DNA of 64,000 bases from NCBI GenBank assembly GCA_023053575.1, contig JAKZAP010000014.1:20610938-20674937 (forward strand). The letters run 5' to 3'. A program made the translations under genes and the position numbers. Below, piece after piece: positions 34,509 to 45,664 of this stretch (within the stretch, counting starts at the first letter, position 1; each line of letters starts with the position of its first letter). The notes under the pieces are model-generated. The model did not search any database and was not told where the DNA came from. It worked only from the letters and a program-made list of their open reading frames with translations. The DNA is from Branchinecta lynchi (Eukaryota; Arthropoda; Branchiopoda; Anostraca; Branchinectidae).

Positions 34509-34864
34509 CACTGTCAGAAGTTTCATAACAGACAACACGGGGATGCGCGGTTTCTACAGATAATGCATAACAGATAACACTTCGGTTATCTGTTGTGTTC
34601 GAAAACGTTATGCATGAAATGTTATGCATAGCGAGGTATGTTAGGAAGAGCCAAAAAAGCATCCACTGACTTTATTCCTTATCGACTTGATGTCGGAAAA
34701 CTCTGCAGATACTTTTTGGCGGTTTTTCGGTTCTTCCTGATGGTAACGCTTATTATGCATAACATTTTGAAAAACAACAGATAGCATCTAAAGTGTTATC
34801 TGTTACGCATTATCCATTGAAACCGCGCATCCTCGTGTTCTCTGGTATGAAACTTCTGACAATG
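34509..34864. mobile_element. MITE family F, copy 2, with TA target duplication
   Basis: Inverted ends of nearly 50 bp begin CACTGTCAGAAGTTTCAT. TA lies directly outside both ends (34507-34508 and 34865-34866), consistent with a Tc/mariner-type element. A second inner inverted pair lies around GATAACACTTCGGTTATC. Confidence 0.75.
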
Positions 34865-35194
34865 TACCCATACTTTGGCATTCTTCGAATAACACTAACG
34901 GCTTGAATAGGGCTTAAAGGACTTCCACGCTCTACAAGCCCAATTTCGTTTTATAATCACGCACATACGATTGCAGCATAATGACTCTGTACCCACGAAT
35001 AAAATACAGATCTGTTTATTCTCTTTTCCTCTGCGAGATACACCGCAGCAGTAAGTTGAATTCCCGTATGACTGTACACTGGAGGAACAGATCTCAACGA
35101 CTGGCGCATGTGACGAGTCTACTTGACGGTCAGTTAGCATCCTAAACCGGCTAAACCGCGACGCTATGAAATGGGAACAACTAGGCAATTAAGC

Positions 35195-35270
35195 TATATT
35201 TCGGACCTTCTTGGCAAGGGTCCTATAAAATGTAGCTGACTTATCCCTTTGCAACGTCAGCTTGGGCCGT
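35195..35270. repeat. fragment of the hammerhead-motif family
   Basis: Minus-strand hairpin AGGACCCTTGCCAAGAAGG is joined to plus-strand ATGTAGCTGACTTATC and CAACGTCAGCTTGGGC, the same pieces that follow the motif at 36342-36389. The arrangement is rearranged. Confidence 0.45.
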
Positions 35271-35410
35271 AGTCACCGAAGTACGGAACTAATCGCCCAT
35301 ACATGCCGCCAACAAGTATCCATTTAGCTGGAAAGAAGAAGAAGAGACAGGTGACTCTAAAACCAAAATGCAGAAGAATCTCTACCTTTTCGAAGACCCA
35401 ATCGAACAAC

Positions 35411-36195
35411 AACAAGACCAAAGGTGTCGATGGGATCCCAAAAATCTAATATTTGATTCAGACAATCGGGTCTTGTCTTCGCCAGATCCAGTCTTGGACA
35501 GGCTAATCATCAGAGAAAACCAAGTTCAGATATCCCTCTATAAGCCATATCTATTTTGACGATACTGACCGAGACTTACTGCCGATTTCCGAATGAACTA
35601 CTAGTCCAGCAAAAAAAAATTCAGAAACAAAACCAGCATACTCCGGGCGAACTAGTTGTCCCGCGAGAAAATGATTTTCACCAGCGTGTTCAGCATGTCT
35701 TTTTACCCATAAATCAAACATTTAATCAACTTCAAATTAAACTTTTACTTTTAACCAATTTTCCGGTTTTCGCCGGATTTCGGACTAACTACATGTTCGG
35801 CGAGAAAATTGTTTTCACCATCGTGTTCACCATGCTTCTTACCCCTAAATCGACCATTTAATCAACTTCAAATAAAACTTTTACTTTTAACCAATTTTCC
35901 GGTTTTCGCCGGATTCCGGACGAACTACTTGTCCGGCGTGAAAATGGTTTTCACTATCGTGCTCAGCATGCCTTCTTACCCCATAATCGACTATCACATT
36001 GGCTGTCTAAAAATATTTTGTTTGTCCCTTAATTTGAACCCCTTCCCCCACCCCTAAATATGGAGCTACATAGCCCATCTACGAACTTGACCTTACCCTT
36101 GACCCAATGAATCCTCACACCAAGTTTCATCAAAATATCTCATTGCCTTCGAGAGTTATCGTGCTTACAGACGGACAGACGGACCTTTTCGCGAT
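35411..36195 (+). mobile_element. Helentron/pearl-like element, short diverged copy (A5)
   Basis: Starts AACAAGACCAAAGGTGTCG with GGGATCCC, contains roughly three 137-bp-type units, and ends with a short GACGGACAGACGGACC run but no terminal palindrome. Confidence 0.6.
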
Positions 36196-36341
36196 GTCAA
36201 AACAGTAGCCGAGTCCAGACTGAAATCACAGCACCAGCTTTAACTCCAACCAACTTTCAGAGAAGACGTTCTTAAAAGCAGATATTTAAGGAAGAATCTT
36301 TAATTGTTTTTTCCATAAGTTTATTTTCCAGCTTGAGCGGC

Positions 36342-36389
36342 TTGAGCCTGAAGAGGACCCTTGCCAAGAAGGGCCGAAATATAGCTCGA
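36342..36389 (+). ncRNA. type I hammerhead-ribozyme-like motif
   Basis: In order: stem I strand GAGC (36344-36347); core box CTGAAGA (36348-36354); stem II hairpin built on GGACCCTT and AAGGGCC (36355-36375); core box GAAA; a minimal stem III, AT/AT with no loop; cleavage-site residue A (36383); and stem I return strand GCTC (36384-36387). All conserved core positions of the hammerhead fold are present. Minimal type I hammerheads of this kind are known from Penelope-like elements and animal retrozymes. Self-cleavage is inferred. Confidence 0.6.
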
Positions 36390-36777
36390 ATAAAATGTAG
36401 CTGACTTATCTGTTTTGCAACGTCAAATATATTTTGAAGCAATTACATTAGTAGGCTATTGCTAGAGTTATGTTCTTTTCAAGATAGTCGCCAGCTTAGA
36501 CGACCTTCACCCCCTCTACCAACCCGTCGCAGAATCCATGCGGGTGGACCTCCTAATGATGAAACCAAGATCCAAAAAAGGTTTCGATTTGTTTTAATTA
36601 TTAGATATTGCGAGGGGGAGAGCTTATTTTGGTTGTTGTTATCTCAGCTTCTTAATTACGCACTTTTGGTTTATACTATTATTATATTCTTTGAAAAGCA
36701 CTGTCACAACGAAACTTGTTTCCCTGAAGTATTTATCTAACAGATGCCCGCTTTCCTCACTATAATGAGACCTAGAA

Positions 36778-36946
36778 CAGTGTAAAAAAAAATCTTGCAG
36801 TATTTGCTACTGGGATTAATCTTATCTCTAAAAAGATAATCTTATCTCTAATTAGGATTAACCTTATCTCAGTAGAGATAAGATTAATCCCAGTAGCAAA
36901 TACTGCAGTTAACCTTAATCCTAACTCGGAGAAACTTTTTAAAGTG
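36778..36946 (+). mobile_element. Tc/mariner-like MITE, family D, copy 3
   Basis: Starts CAGTGTAAAAAAAAATC and ends ACTTTTTAAAGTG. The interior has GATTAATCTTATCTCT and its inverse, with one extra internal block compared with the copy at 8023. It lies about 170 bp downstream of the minus-strand nucleosidase exon. Confidence 0.7.
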
Positions 36947-37116
36947 AACCTTGCATTCTAGCGTACACTAACATTACGGATTTAACAGCTGGTCGCAAAA
37001 CATCAGAACTTAAAAAAAAAACGCAACAAGAACCGTCAACAAAGTTAAAACGACTAGCTCTCACACAAAGTGTACCGGTCGTATGTTCACTACCGGAATT
37101 TCACATAATTTGCACT

Positions 37117-37429
37117 TTAATCTTCGACAGGGCTCGGCATTGCACAAATCAACGCTTTCATCACACTACTCGCTACCAGAGAGGCATACGGCTGCCATTC
37201 TTTCAAGTTACCCCTGCACCCTGTACCGTCCGCATAGTCCGATACCCCTCGGATAACTACATAGTTGTCTTTCCGATTACCGTATATACTTTCTAGCACC
37301 TGGTCGAATTCACAATCGTAAGCTAAGACACCGTGAGAGTAGGATATTTCCTGACGTAAGATGTCGTTACGCGAGATTTCTCGGCCGCAGCCGATTGGTC
37401 CAAGGTGAATTCGGGGCGTGGTTTTGCTT
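37117..37429 (-). CDS. terminal exon of a nucleoside phosphorylase/MTAN-like domain protein
   Basis: On the minus strand a pyrimidine-rich acceptor (CCCTTCGCTCTTTTTTAG) leads into 103 codons and a TAA stop. Blocks in order: PRIHLGPIGCGREISRN, LRQEISYSHGVLAYDCEFD, VVIRGVSDYADG and WQPYASLVASSVMKALI. This is the C-terminal third of the PNP_UDP_1 fold. AYDCEFD corresponds to the ribose-binding Glu region and SDYAD to the segment with the catalytic acid Asp of MTA/SAH nucleosidases. The enzyme family cleaves the glycosidic bond of purine nucleosides. In invertebrates such domains are often attached to ankyrin or death-type domains, which cannot be judged here. Upstream exons were not found to the right, so an intron of unknown length must follow. 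No frameshift is seen. Confidence 0.85.
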
Positions 37430-38214
37430 CTAAAAAAGAGCGAAGGGTAAGATTATTTCACACTTTTCGCGTGGATCAAAACTAGGCCGTTACAAAGAAA
37501 AATATATGCATGCTTTATATCTTTTATATACCATATATCTTTGACTATCCGCATGCTTTATATCTTTGTATCTTTTATAAGCTATAGACGTTTTTCCGTC
37601 ACACACTTCTGACTGTTTGTCGCGGAACACAAGTTGAAACTCACGGAAACGCGGTTTTGACTATTTTGGGGGCGGTAACTTTAAATCTCTGAAAATAGAA
37701 ATTCGGATAAGTTTCAACAAACAGAGTTTCAGGCTTCTGTCCTTACCATTCTGTGTAAAAAGGATCCTCAGTTTTACGTTTGCATGCTTGAGAAAGTAGT
37801 TAATTTTATTGTTTGACATTATTTTGCTGATAAATTTGAATTTCCAGCAGGAAACAAGCCACAAAATCGACAATCACCTCGGCCGTTGTTTGTCGAATTC
37901 GAGCCACAAAGCGAACCACTAGAGTATTGTTGATCGCGAAAACACACTTGTGGGTCGCACAAAAGACCCCTTCACCCTCCCCTACCGTGGCCGGACCCGA
38001 TAAGACGCCAAATAACAAATCTAGGCCGCATAAACTCGGTTTTTTCCAAATTGCATTTCGTTTAGTTTTTCTGCCTGTTACAAAGTCTCCGGACCCCTCC
38101 CCCCCCCCCCCTCCAACTGCCCCAACCATGGCCGCATGTGATTCGGACACATGTTTTGTATACCTAGCTTATCAGTTCTTCGCCTATAAGGATTCACTCG
38201 GATCGAACCACCCG
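37430..38214. other. presumed intron of the nucleosidase-like gene; unassigned
   Basis: Contains a near-repeat of ATGCTTTATATCTTT at 37508 and 37554, and overlapping frames on both strands at 37806-38235. The composition there is uneven (Gly run opposite a Pro run over a C tract), so I do not call them genes. Confidence 0.35.
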
Positions 38215-40628
38215 TCCGCAACCCACGGAAGTTAGTAATTTCCGGATTACCCTTGGCCTTCCCTCAACCCCCTGACCCAACACTTGGTCGGTTCACTAAT
38301 ATGCCTGCAATGTTCAATCGTCCTTAGCACATCTGGATGTATCCTAACCCGCGATCACCGGAATTCCGGGAATCCAACTCCCCCCCCCCCCTCGAGCTCC
38401 TATACGATTTGATTCTGTCAAGAAGGTATCTAGGGCTGATGCTTGTCCTCCCCACCAAATTCCATCCCGATCCCTCGACTCTAAGCGTTTCATAAGATTC
38501 CCGATGCCTCCCTCCAACTCCTCCCCCCCCCCCACGTATCGGATCCGGTCCAGAACTGAAATGGAACATATGAGTCAATAGCTCTTCCCACTTGCCAGGT
38601 TTCATTCAATTCCGATCTCCCGTTCAAAAGTTATTCATGCAACTAGATTCCGGATTTCCCATCCCTCCACTCCCCCCACTATGGCAGGCAGGGGCGTTGC
38701 AAGGGGTGGGGGGGGTGCAGCACCCCCCCCACCTTTTTGAGATTCGGTAAAATTTTGGGCCGAAGGCCCAAAATTTGACTAAAATTTTTGGTATTTTTTC
38801 GATAGCAGAACTGTTCGTTATATTTACGGGGATTCGGTAGTTATACAGAGTCCTAAATAGGCTATCTGTACAAATCTCTTCGGTATAATGATCGGGATTC
38901 GGTATTATTGCCAGTATTCGGTAGTTATTGTTCGTATTGTAGTATTGTTCGGTATTTTTTCGATAGCAGAACTGTTCGTTATATTTATGGGGATTCGGTA
39001 GTTATACCGAATCTCTTCGGTATAATGATCGGATTCGGTATAATTGTCAGTATCCGGTAGTTATCACGAATTTGGTGAGAGAATTTACTGAAATTTTTCG
39101 GTAATTTTTCGATGCCGGAACTATTCGGTAGACTTATGGAGATTCCGTTATTACACAGAATCCCAAATAAGCTATTGGTTCGAAATTATTCGGTATCACG
39201 ATTGGGATTCGGTAATTTATTCAGTATAATTTCCAGGATTGGGAAGTTAACCACGAATCCTGACTTTGTTCCAATTTCGACGAAAGTATACCGAATATGA
39301 ATATTGTTCGGTAGTCTTTCGATACCAAAACAATTCCGTATAACAACCGGGATACGATAGTTATACAGAATCCCGAACATGCTCTGGGTCTAAACTTATT
39401 CGGTATAATAACTGGGATTCGGTGACTTATTCGTTATAATTGCCAAGATTCGGAAGTTACCACGAACCTCGAAACTCAAGAAGAAATCGAATGAAGCACT
39501 GGTCGCAGACAAAAGGGATGATCTGTGATATCATCGATAGTCCTTACTTTTATTTTAGATCTCAAAAAGAATATCTAATCATAAATATTTCGAAAATTCC
39601 GCCTGCAGCACGTTTCGTAATATTCTCTATTTTGTGGAAGGGCGCGTCATTTGACGGGGATTTTAAGCCAGTTTTAGGATTGAGATTTCGAAACATAAAA
39701 AGGCTAGAATTTGGATAGAAGTTAAATTTGGCAGGAAAAAGCAAAAAAAATTTCGCCTGCGGCGCTCACTTTATGTGATTATAGGTAGTATATTGACTAA
39801 ACTACAGTTGTTGCTGCTGTCGGAACGTCGCTCTATCCGGTTTGTGGAACTTCATAGAGTCTTGGTATTTAATCAGCGGTAAAGGATAGAATTTGTAAGA
39901 GAAGCAGTTAAATTTTAGCCTTCAAAAAAAAACAATGGATTTTGAAAATTTTCGCTTGCGGCGCTCGATGTGATTTTCTATTCACTATACTAGGTAGTAG
40001 CTGTTACTGCAATCATACCCGGCAATATGTTGGCCATGTGCGCTTCGCCAAAACACCGCCTAATAGCTGGCTTATCGTCGTTCATGCTGCCTTTTATTGT
40101 TACTCTTCCTACGGAATCGTTTCTGTCCCATGCTCGAATTCCTAGTTTTAGGATTCGGTAACATTTTTTAAAGATTCGGTAAAATTTTGGCTCTGCACCC
40201 CCCCCCCCCCCACCGAAAATGCACTTGCGACGCCCCTGATGGCAGGATCAGAGAAACCTCTATTTTGAGGTCAGTCTATTTGTGTCCCTGATATGCCTGC
40301 CAAGTTTCATCGTTCTAGTACACCAGGAACTATCGAAATCGCCGGAATTCCGGATAAAATCAAGTTTCATTAAGATCCGATCACCCGTTCAAAAGTTATA
40401 AATACCTCAAATTTCCGGATTCCCCCTCCCTCCACTCCCCCGGGTCCGGGGAAGCAACTTTTCTAAGTTAATCTTTTCGGGTCCTTGATATGTGTGCCAG
40501 TGTGCCAAGTTTCATCATCCTAGCTTATGTGGAAGTGCCCAAACTAGCAAAACCCGGACCGACAGACTGACGGACGGACAGAAATTGCGATCGCTATGTG
40601 GCACTTGGCCGAACTGTGCCATAAAAAT
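38215..40628 (-). mobile_element. tandem-core element, family Q, copy 4, split by a hAT
   Basis: Read on the minus strand it starts with TGGCACAGTTCGGCCAAGTG and a TCTGTCCGTCCGTCAGTCTG run, then units with GATGAAACTTGGC and GGAATCCGG. The copy is interrupted by the element at 38689-40238. Confidence 0.6.
38689..40238 (+). mobile_element. 1.55-kb non-autonomous hAT element
   Basis: Perfect 8-bp target duplication ATGGCAGG at 38681-38688 and 40239-40246. Ends CAGGGGCGTTGCAAG and CAGGGGCGTCGCAAG inverted. G/C homopolymers lie just inside. Most of the interior (38740-39480) is degenerate tandem sequence built on ATTCGGTA and CGGTATAAT. No transposase remains. Confidence 0.88.
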
Positions 40629-40664
40629 GATCCACTATCTATACCGAGCTGCTTTAAAGCCAAA

Positions 40665-41154
40665 GGAGGGTTTTCGCGAGATACTGGTATCACTTTCCGG
40701 CGAGCGAAACGCATCGCAAAAACTGTCGGAAAGCGATTCCTGGAATAGCTTTCCACTTTCCCTCTAGACTGATCGCGAAAACGCATGAAAGCTGACATGG
40801 CCGAAAAGAATGTTAAATTACAAAAATATTTCGAATAAACATGGCTGACTTAACGGTTCTTTGATTATCATCTACTCCATCGAAGCCAGCCTAATAACGC
40901 TTGCCATTTTTCTCTATTTATTAGTGATAATAAGAATACTTTCAATGTTTTTTTCTCACACCTTTGGAATTCTCGACGAAACATTCAACTTTCCGCGGAG
41001 TTTTCCACTATCCTCGTGGAATCACTTTCCAGGAAAGCAGCTTCGGTTTCCGAAGCGCGAAAACCGTGTTGGAAAGTTCGGCAACTTTCCGAAGTAGCGC
41101 GAAAACCATTGGAAAGTGATTCCGACTTTGACTTCCAGTTCGCGAAAACCCTCC
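40665..41154. mobile_element. MITE with GGAGGGTTTTCGCGA ends
   Basis: The first 15 bases recur inverted at the right end. Inside are further inverted copies of GGAAAGTGATTCC and CGCGAAAACC. Non-coding. Confidence 0.65.
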
Positions 41155-41445
41155 TCGACTGTACTCAAAGACCTATTGCTAACTATACCTTTTTTCTTCG
41201 TTTTTCGACGCTGGATGCGCGACTTCGATGACGTCACTTCCTCCTATGGACATGTAAAGCTTGTCGGAGTCGGGAGGTGGCCTTGCGAAGGACATTTCTT
41301 GGTCTGAAAGTCGCTCCATCCCTTCTTTCATATAATGCTGCCATTCGTTACTCGACGAATCACTCGTCTAGTAAAAGAGAACATAATTATACTCTGCAAC
41401 CCGGATCATGGTAATGGACCTTCGTTGAATACTCCTGATGACTAT

Positions 41446-41626
41446 CTCTCCTTGCCGATGCAAAATCTCCGGCCTCTCTGGGTAGCTAGCGGAAGAAAGG
41501 CAGAAGTGGTGTCACAGCTGCACCCAAAGATCGCGGTGATTCATTGACAGAGGATTTGAGTCGTACGGACAGGCTTACTCCTTCTTCCTGAGGATCACTG
41601 GCGTGTTTTGGACTTAGTCATATAGA
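41446..41626 (+). repeat. dispersed repeat S, copy 2
   Basis: Matches 22748-22935 with several small gaps. It is followed 16 bp later by a tRNA-like sequence, so the two may belong to one short retroelement, although copy 1 lacks the tRNA-like part. Confidence 0.5.
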
Positions 41627-41642
41627 GAGTATTGATAATCAC

Positions 41643-41712
41643 CTCGGTGGATCAGTTGGTTAGTGCAACGGCAATTTAAGCCGAAGATTGTGGTTTCAAA
41701 TCCCATTGGAGA
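41643..41712 (+). pseudogene. tRNA-like sequence (SINE head or tRNA pseudogene)
   Basis: GTGGATCAGTTGGTTAGTG resembles an A box and GGTTTCAAATCCC a B box at normal spacing. The anticodon stem CGGC/GCCG closes the loop AATTTAA, which lacks the usual T33. Confidence 0.45.
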
Positions 41713-41943
41713 AGTCTTTCAGTTCCAAAGGCTATAATCAACGAATACGCAGTAGATAGTGTTTGGCAAAAATCATGCTCCTTCAGGGGTGGGAAGTGTG
41801 CGTGTTCGAGAATGCTCCGGACCTTTTTAAGCTTTTGGAGCAATGAGGTGATGTCGAAAGCGTAATGATCGATGGAAAGTTTATTTTAAAATCGACTTTC
41901 TGGTTACAGAAGCAAATTATGCGATTACTATCACATCAAATAT

Positions 41944-42300
41944 TTACAATGTCCGTGTCAATGCATTTAATCTCGATTTTAAGCCACGTTGCAACGAAAC
42001 TTTCATAGATTTTGCCAAAAAAACAGGTGTTAAAGTGATTGGTGGAACCCCACTGAAATCGATTTTGCAATCTTTTTTAGGGATTGACGTAATATATCCA
42101 ACTTTCCAAATTTTTGGATACGAACCAGATTTAGTAATAAGGTTGAGAACCTCTGTTAGCGGGGCGGTGAGTTTATCAGGAAAAGCTCTTATCAAATCAA
42201 TTGGAATGTCTATTGGGGTTATACTAGTATTTTTCAAGTGTTTAAGTCGAGGTTTAAGTTTAAGAAATACATCCCTCTCTCAGATGAGAGGGATTCGGTT
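41944..42300 (-). pseudogene. non-LTR reverse transcriptase fragment
   Basis: The minus-strand frame reads VFLKLKPRLKHLKNTS, then TPIDIPIDLIRAFPD, YPKIWKVGYITSIPKKD and PPITLTPVFLAKSMK. This is the typical stretch around RT motifs 0-2 of jockey/CR1-like non-LTR elements, where P.I...SG.RPI.LT is expected. A TGA stop interrupts it near 42290 and there is no catalytic FADD block, so it is a dead fragment. It differs from the element at 28644-29661. Confidence 0.7.
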
Positions 42301-42540
42301 TTCAGGAGTTTCTATGACCACTAAATTCTCTTTTTTTTAGGGGGGGGGGGGGGAAGGACTGAGTTATTTTTGCAAAATGGTTATTGAATTCATTCGCTGT
42401 TACTATCTCGTTTTCATCCAGCCGAAAATCCACTGTCGCGCATTTTTCCCACATCGTTTCTTAATACTGTTATACCACTGTTTGCGCTTAGTTACGAATA
42501 ACTGTGTCACCTTTTCGGAACAAAATTTTGAAGCAGCTTT

Positions 42541-42925
42541 CGAAAAGTCTTTCCACTCTGGAATAAGACATTTGGTATATCCAACGTGATTTGTAGGTAC
42601 ATACGTATTCTCGCCTTTCCCCGAGGACTCCACTTGAGAAGTCCCCTTGTTTTTGTTTGTCCCGGGGACTTACTCCCCGTATTCTCGAAGGTCCCCACGG
42701 ACGGGGAATGCTCCGATTATCATCGAAGTTTTTGAAGGGCCTTTCCACTCTGGAATAAGACATTTGGTATATCTAACGTGTTTTGTAGGTACAGGCGTAT
42801 TCTCGCCGTTCCCCGAGGACTCCACTTGAGGAGTCCCCGCGTTTTTGTTTGTCCCTGGGACTCACTCCCCGTATTCGCGCGAGTCCCCACGGACGGGGAA
42901 TGCTCCGATTATCATGACCATCATA
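42541..42925 (+). repeat. ~192-bp direct duplication including half a MITE
   Basis: The stretch from CTTTCCACTCTGGAATAAG through the target TAC into the left half of MITE B occurs twice in tandem, first at about 42547 and again at about 42740. Only the second copy continues into a complete MITE. The first MITE half ends near 42724. Confidence 0.75.
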
Positions 42926-43203
42926 AAAAAGGACTCCCTTTCAGGTTCGGAGGGGAATCAATTTTTGCTGGTGTTGAAAAATTAATTTAAAACAATCAGA
43001 ATAAACACAACAAAAATCAAGTGGATCCAGACTAATTTCGTCAACTGCATATTTTTGTTTTTTTTTGAACAAAATCCATTTTAGAAGCATTCCCCGTGTT
43101 CTCGTTGTTTTCCTAGGCAGAGTCTGCGTGGAGTGGCTCCCTCTATTTTCACCGTTCCCTTCGATTCCCCGAGGAGTCCTCGGGGAACGGCGAGAGTACG
43201 CCT
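42793..43203 (+). mobile_element. PIF/Harbinger-like MITE, copy B5
   Basis: Complete copy with the 3-bp target duplication TAC at 42790-42792 and 43204-43206. Ends AGGCGTATTCTCGCCG and its near inverse. Confidence 0.82.
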
Positions 43204-43209
43204 TACATG

Positions 43210-43970
43210 ACAGAGTTCGGGGTACTGGGGTTATCACAACCGCCTAAGGCTTCAACTGTATGGATCAAATTACCTGAACTTTCAATCTCGCCGCCAGCTC
43301 TTGGAGCTCAAGCATTGGCGGGCACCATGTTTTTGTTTCCACCTGTATATTTTCTTCCTGGTCAGCACTGGAATCATCCAGCTTTGATTTCGACTTTTCG
43401 CAATACATATAGATGAATCTGGAAAACAAAAAATCTTCTAGTCTTCAATGCGCGTGTACAAAAGTCACAACCCAAGAAAGCGGGAACTACTTTTTCGAAG
43501 GAATGTAATTAGTAGCAGACTGACCGTATAATCTGGATATAGACAGGACCAGGTTCTATAGCTATGTACAGTTTACTTACAGACATCTGTACAGGTGAAC
43601 AGACACCAAACGATTGACGAATAAAACAAATTACATTGGAGTTTAAATACTAACTCAAATCATTTAATGAAGTCCCATGAGCTTTGGGCTTGCCCTTAAA
43701 GTGAATAGGTGATACGATACTAATTAGTCACTCAGTGAACAAACTGGGTTGCTCATCAGATTATTCCCTCCTTAAACAAAATGCGACCCGCATTTTCAAT
43801 CTTGAACGAGAACAAAACCTTGAATGAAAGATAATTACAAATTGCTTGTCATAGAGGGGAAACATACGACAGAGGCAAATCGCTTGAAAATTAACAAAAA
43901 AACATTTGAGCAAAACTGAAAATATTAGTCACTCAGTGAACAAACTGGGTCGCAGCATTAATTACTAATA
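43210..43970. other. unassigned; short local repeat
   Basis: TTAGTCACTCAGTGAACAAA occurs twice (about 43725 and 43926) in direct orientation. No gene seen. Confidence 0.35.
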
Positions 43971-43981
43971 TTACACCGTGG

Positions 43982-44260
43982 TCTACCCTTCTAAAAATAG
44001 CAACTACTAGTTACTATTTTCGTTGAATCTCGTGAAAAGTTACAACGCTGACCATTCCAACCAACCTCTCCTAATAGTAACTATTTGCTGACCATGCTCG
44101 GGAGCGTAGTAAGCGTACTAACTACGCATTTCTGTAGCGCGATTAGTCGGATTCACCCGTAACATGATATTTTGCTGGGAAAATAGAAAAATCGTTCCAG
44201 CCTTGACGACAAAAAGCCAGAATTCGTGCCAGTAGTAACAACGGTAAGTAGGGTGGAACA
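43982..44260 (+). mobile_element. MITE family L, copy 1
   Basis: Left CTACCCTTCTAAAAATAG and inverted right GTAAGTAGGGTGGAACA. Interior motifs (AGTTACTATTTTCGTT, AATAGTAACTATTTGCT, GTTCCAGCCTTG) match 57531-57788. Confidence 0.6.
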
Positions 44261-44395
44261 CGCTCACTGTTACGAGACTGACAAGTTCGGCAGAAAGCGA
44301 TTGTGGGAGATCGCCAGGACCTGAATGTACATTAGAGGTTGCAACAGTAAGAAATAGTACTTACTCTACTACTGTACCACCTTTTTCAATTTTTA

Positions 44396-44757
44396 ATTGA
44401 AGAAGGTGGTTGAATTTTGTGGGTTTTTGGAAGGGGGTGTAGGAAGGCGGGGAGTGAGGAGGTGGGTGGGGGGAGGTGAGATGGGCGGCGGAGTAGATTG
44501 TGACGAGGGAATCATTTTTCTTTCTTTTCTTTTTTTTTACTCTCTTTCTTTACCTTTTTTTCTTTTCTTTTTTTTAAATATTAGACTAGTTTTTCTGTTA
44601 TTATTTACTGAATAATTTTAAGTTAAAAGGTGGTTAGAAGATACAGCCACCCACAGGATTTCTGTCTTTTATGTGGTTGTTGAGTTTTTTGTATAATGTA
44701 GTTGTGTTTTTTGATGAATTAAAAAATATCTGAATCTGAACCTGAATCTAATTTCTT
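44396..44757 (+). repeat. possible 3' end of a non-LTR element
   Basis: A G-rich then T-rich region is followed by AATTAAAAAATATCTGAA and a short tail of (ATCTGA)-type repeats. That is a usual 3' signature of CR1/L2-type elements. No coding part is preserved. Confidence 0.35.
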
Positions 44758-44891
44758 CTTTCTTCAGTTCCAATTGGTATTGTTGATGTCTAATGTGATT
44801 CTTCGTTTATTTATTACTGAGACCCTTACGTGACCGGGCATTTACAAAAGGAACTGTGAACTGCACAACCTAAATACATACCTTTTGTCAG

Positions 44892-45022
44892 AGATGGGAG
44901 CTGAAACTACAACGTCCCCTAATCGTATATGACGACTGTAGTCGGTGTAGTGGGGGACTCCACCTCCAACTCCAACCAGAAACACGTGTTCCACTTTCTG
45001 AAATGTACCTGCAACAAATTAG
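44892..45022 (+). CDS. candidate internal exon, product not recognised
   Basis: Acceptor CCTTTTGTCAG and donor AG|GTAAGTTA bracket 131 bases. One frame is open throughout (RWELKLQRPLIVYDDCS at its start, LSEMYLQQIR at its end). Another frame opens at an internal ATG (44929). No homologous exon was recognised, and the frame choice is uncertain. Confidence 0.35.
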
Positions 45023-45397
45023 GTAAGTTAATTCACACTCGAGCCTTGTCGGCCAAGAAAAACCACAAAAAGCAAAATTTACAAAAGAACAAAAACTGGA
45101 AAATCTATAAAAAGTGTTTCCTGTTCGAGATCAAACAAACCGAGTAGGGCTAAATTACGACAGTCTAGTTATCTCTCACTATTCACCTGAATGGGCTTGA
45201 AGACAAGATGAAAAATGTTACTTCGTCGCTCCGCTATTCGTACGTTCGATGTTCATCGTAAGAACTTCCTTCGGGTGTGTGGTAACTCTATGTGCTCTAC
45301 GTGTACCTCTATGCTTGAAATATTTGGTAACTACAACGGGAAACGATTGCGGAGAAATCTTTTTGGGGTAACACATTCCTGTGAAGTTAGAACATGG

Positions 45398-45664
45398 GCC
45401 TCGTTTTTGTTGCACGCAGCAAGTCCCCTTCTCGGCCGCTTCCAGGCTGATTCTTTCTACATTCGTTTTTGCACTGCAGTGCTTCCGAGGAAGACGGCAG
45501 CGCTTCTCCAGAATCGCGGACTTGCCTACCGACCGAGTCCATGCTTCGAGGTAAGGTGCTGCTCCAATTAAGAAGAAATCTTGCAGGCAGTGAATCGAAA
45601 AACGCATCTTGTGCAGAAGCAAAGAAGTTCTGCAGCAGCGACGCGGCAACACTACTGCAACCGG
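45398..45664 (+). mobile_element. MITE family I, copy 1
   Basis: Starts GCCTCGTTTTTGTTGCACG. The interior matches 53154-53430 (CTCGGCCG, TTTTTGCACTGCAG, CTTCCGAGGAAGACGGCAG, GCAAAGAAG). The right end is less complete than in copy 2. The long frames crossing it on both strands are not genes. Confidence 0.65.

Noticed and set aside
37806..38235. Overlapping frames of about 100 residues on both strands
   Set aside because: They depend on a C/G homopolymer and lie in the expected intron of the nucleosidase-like gene. No homology was recognised.
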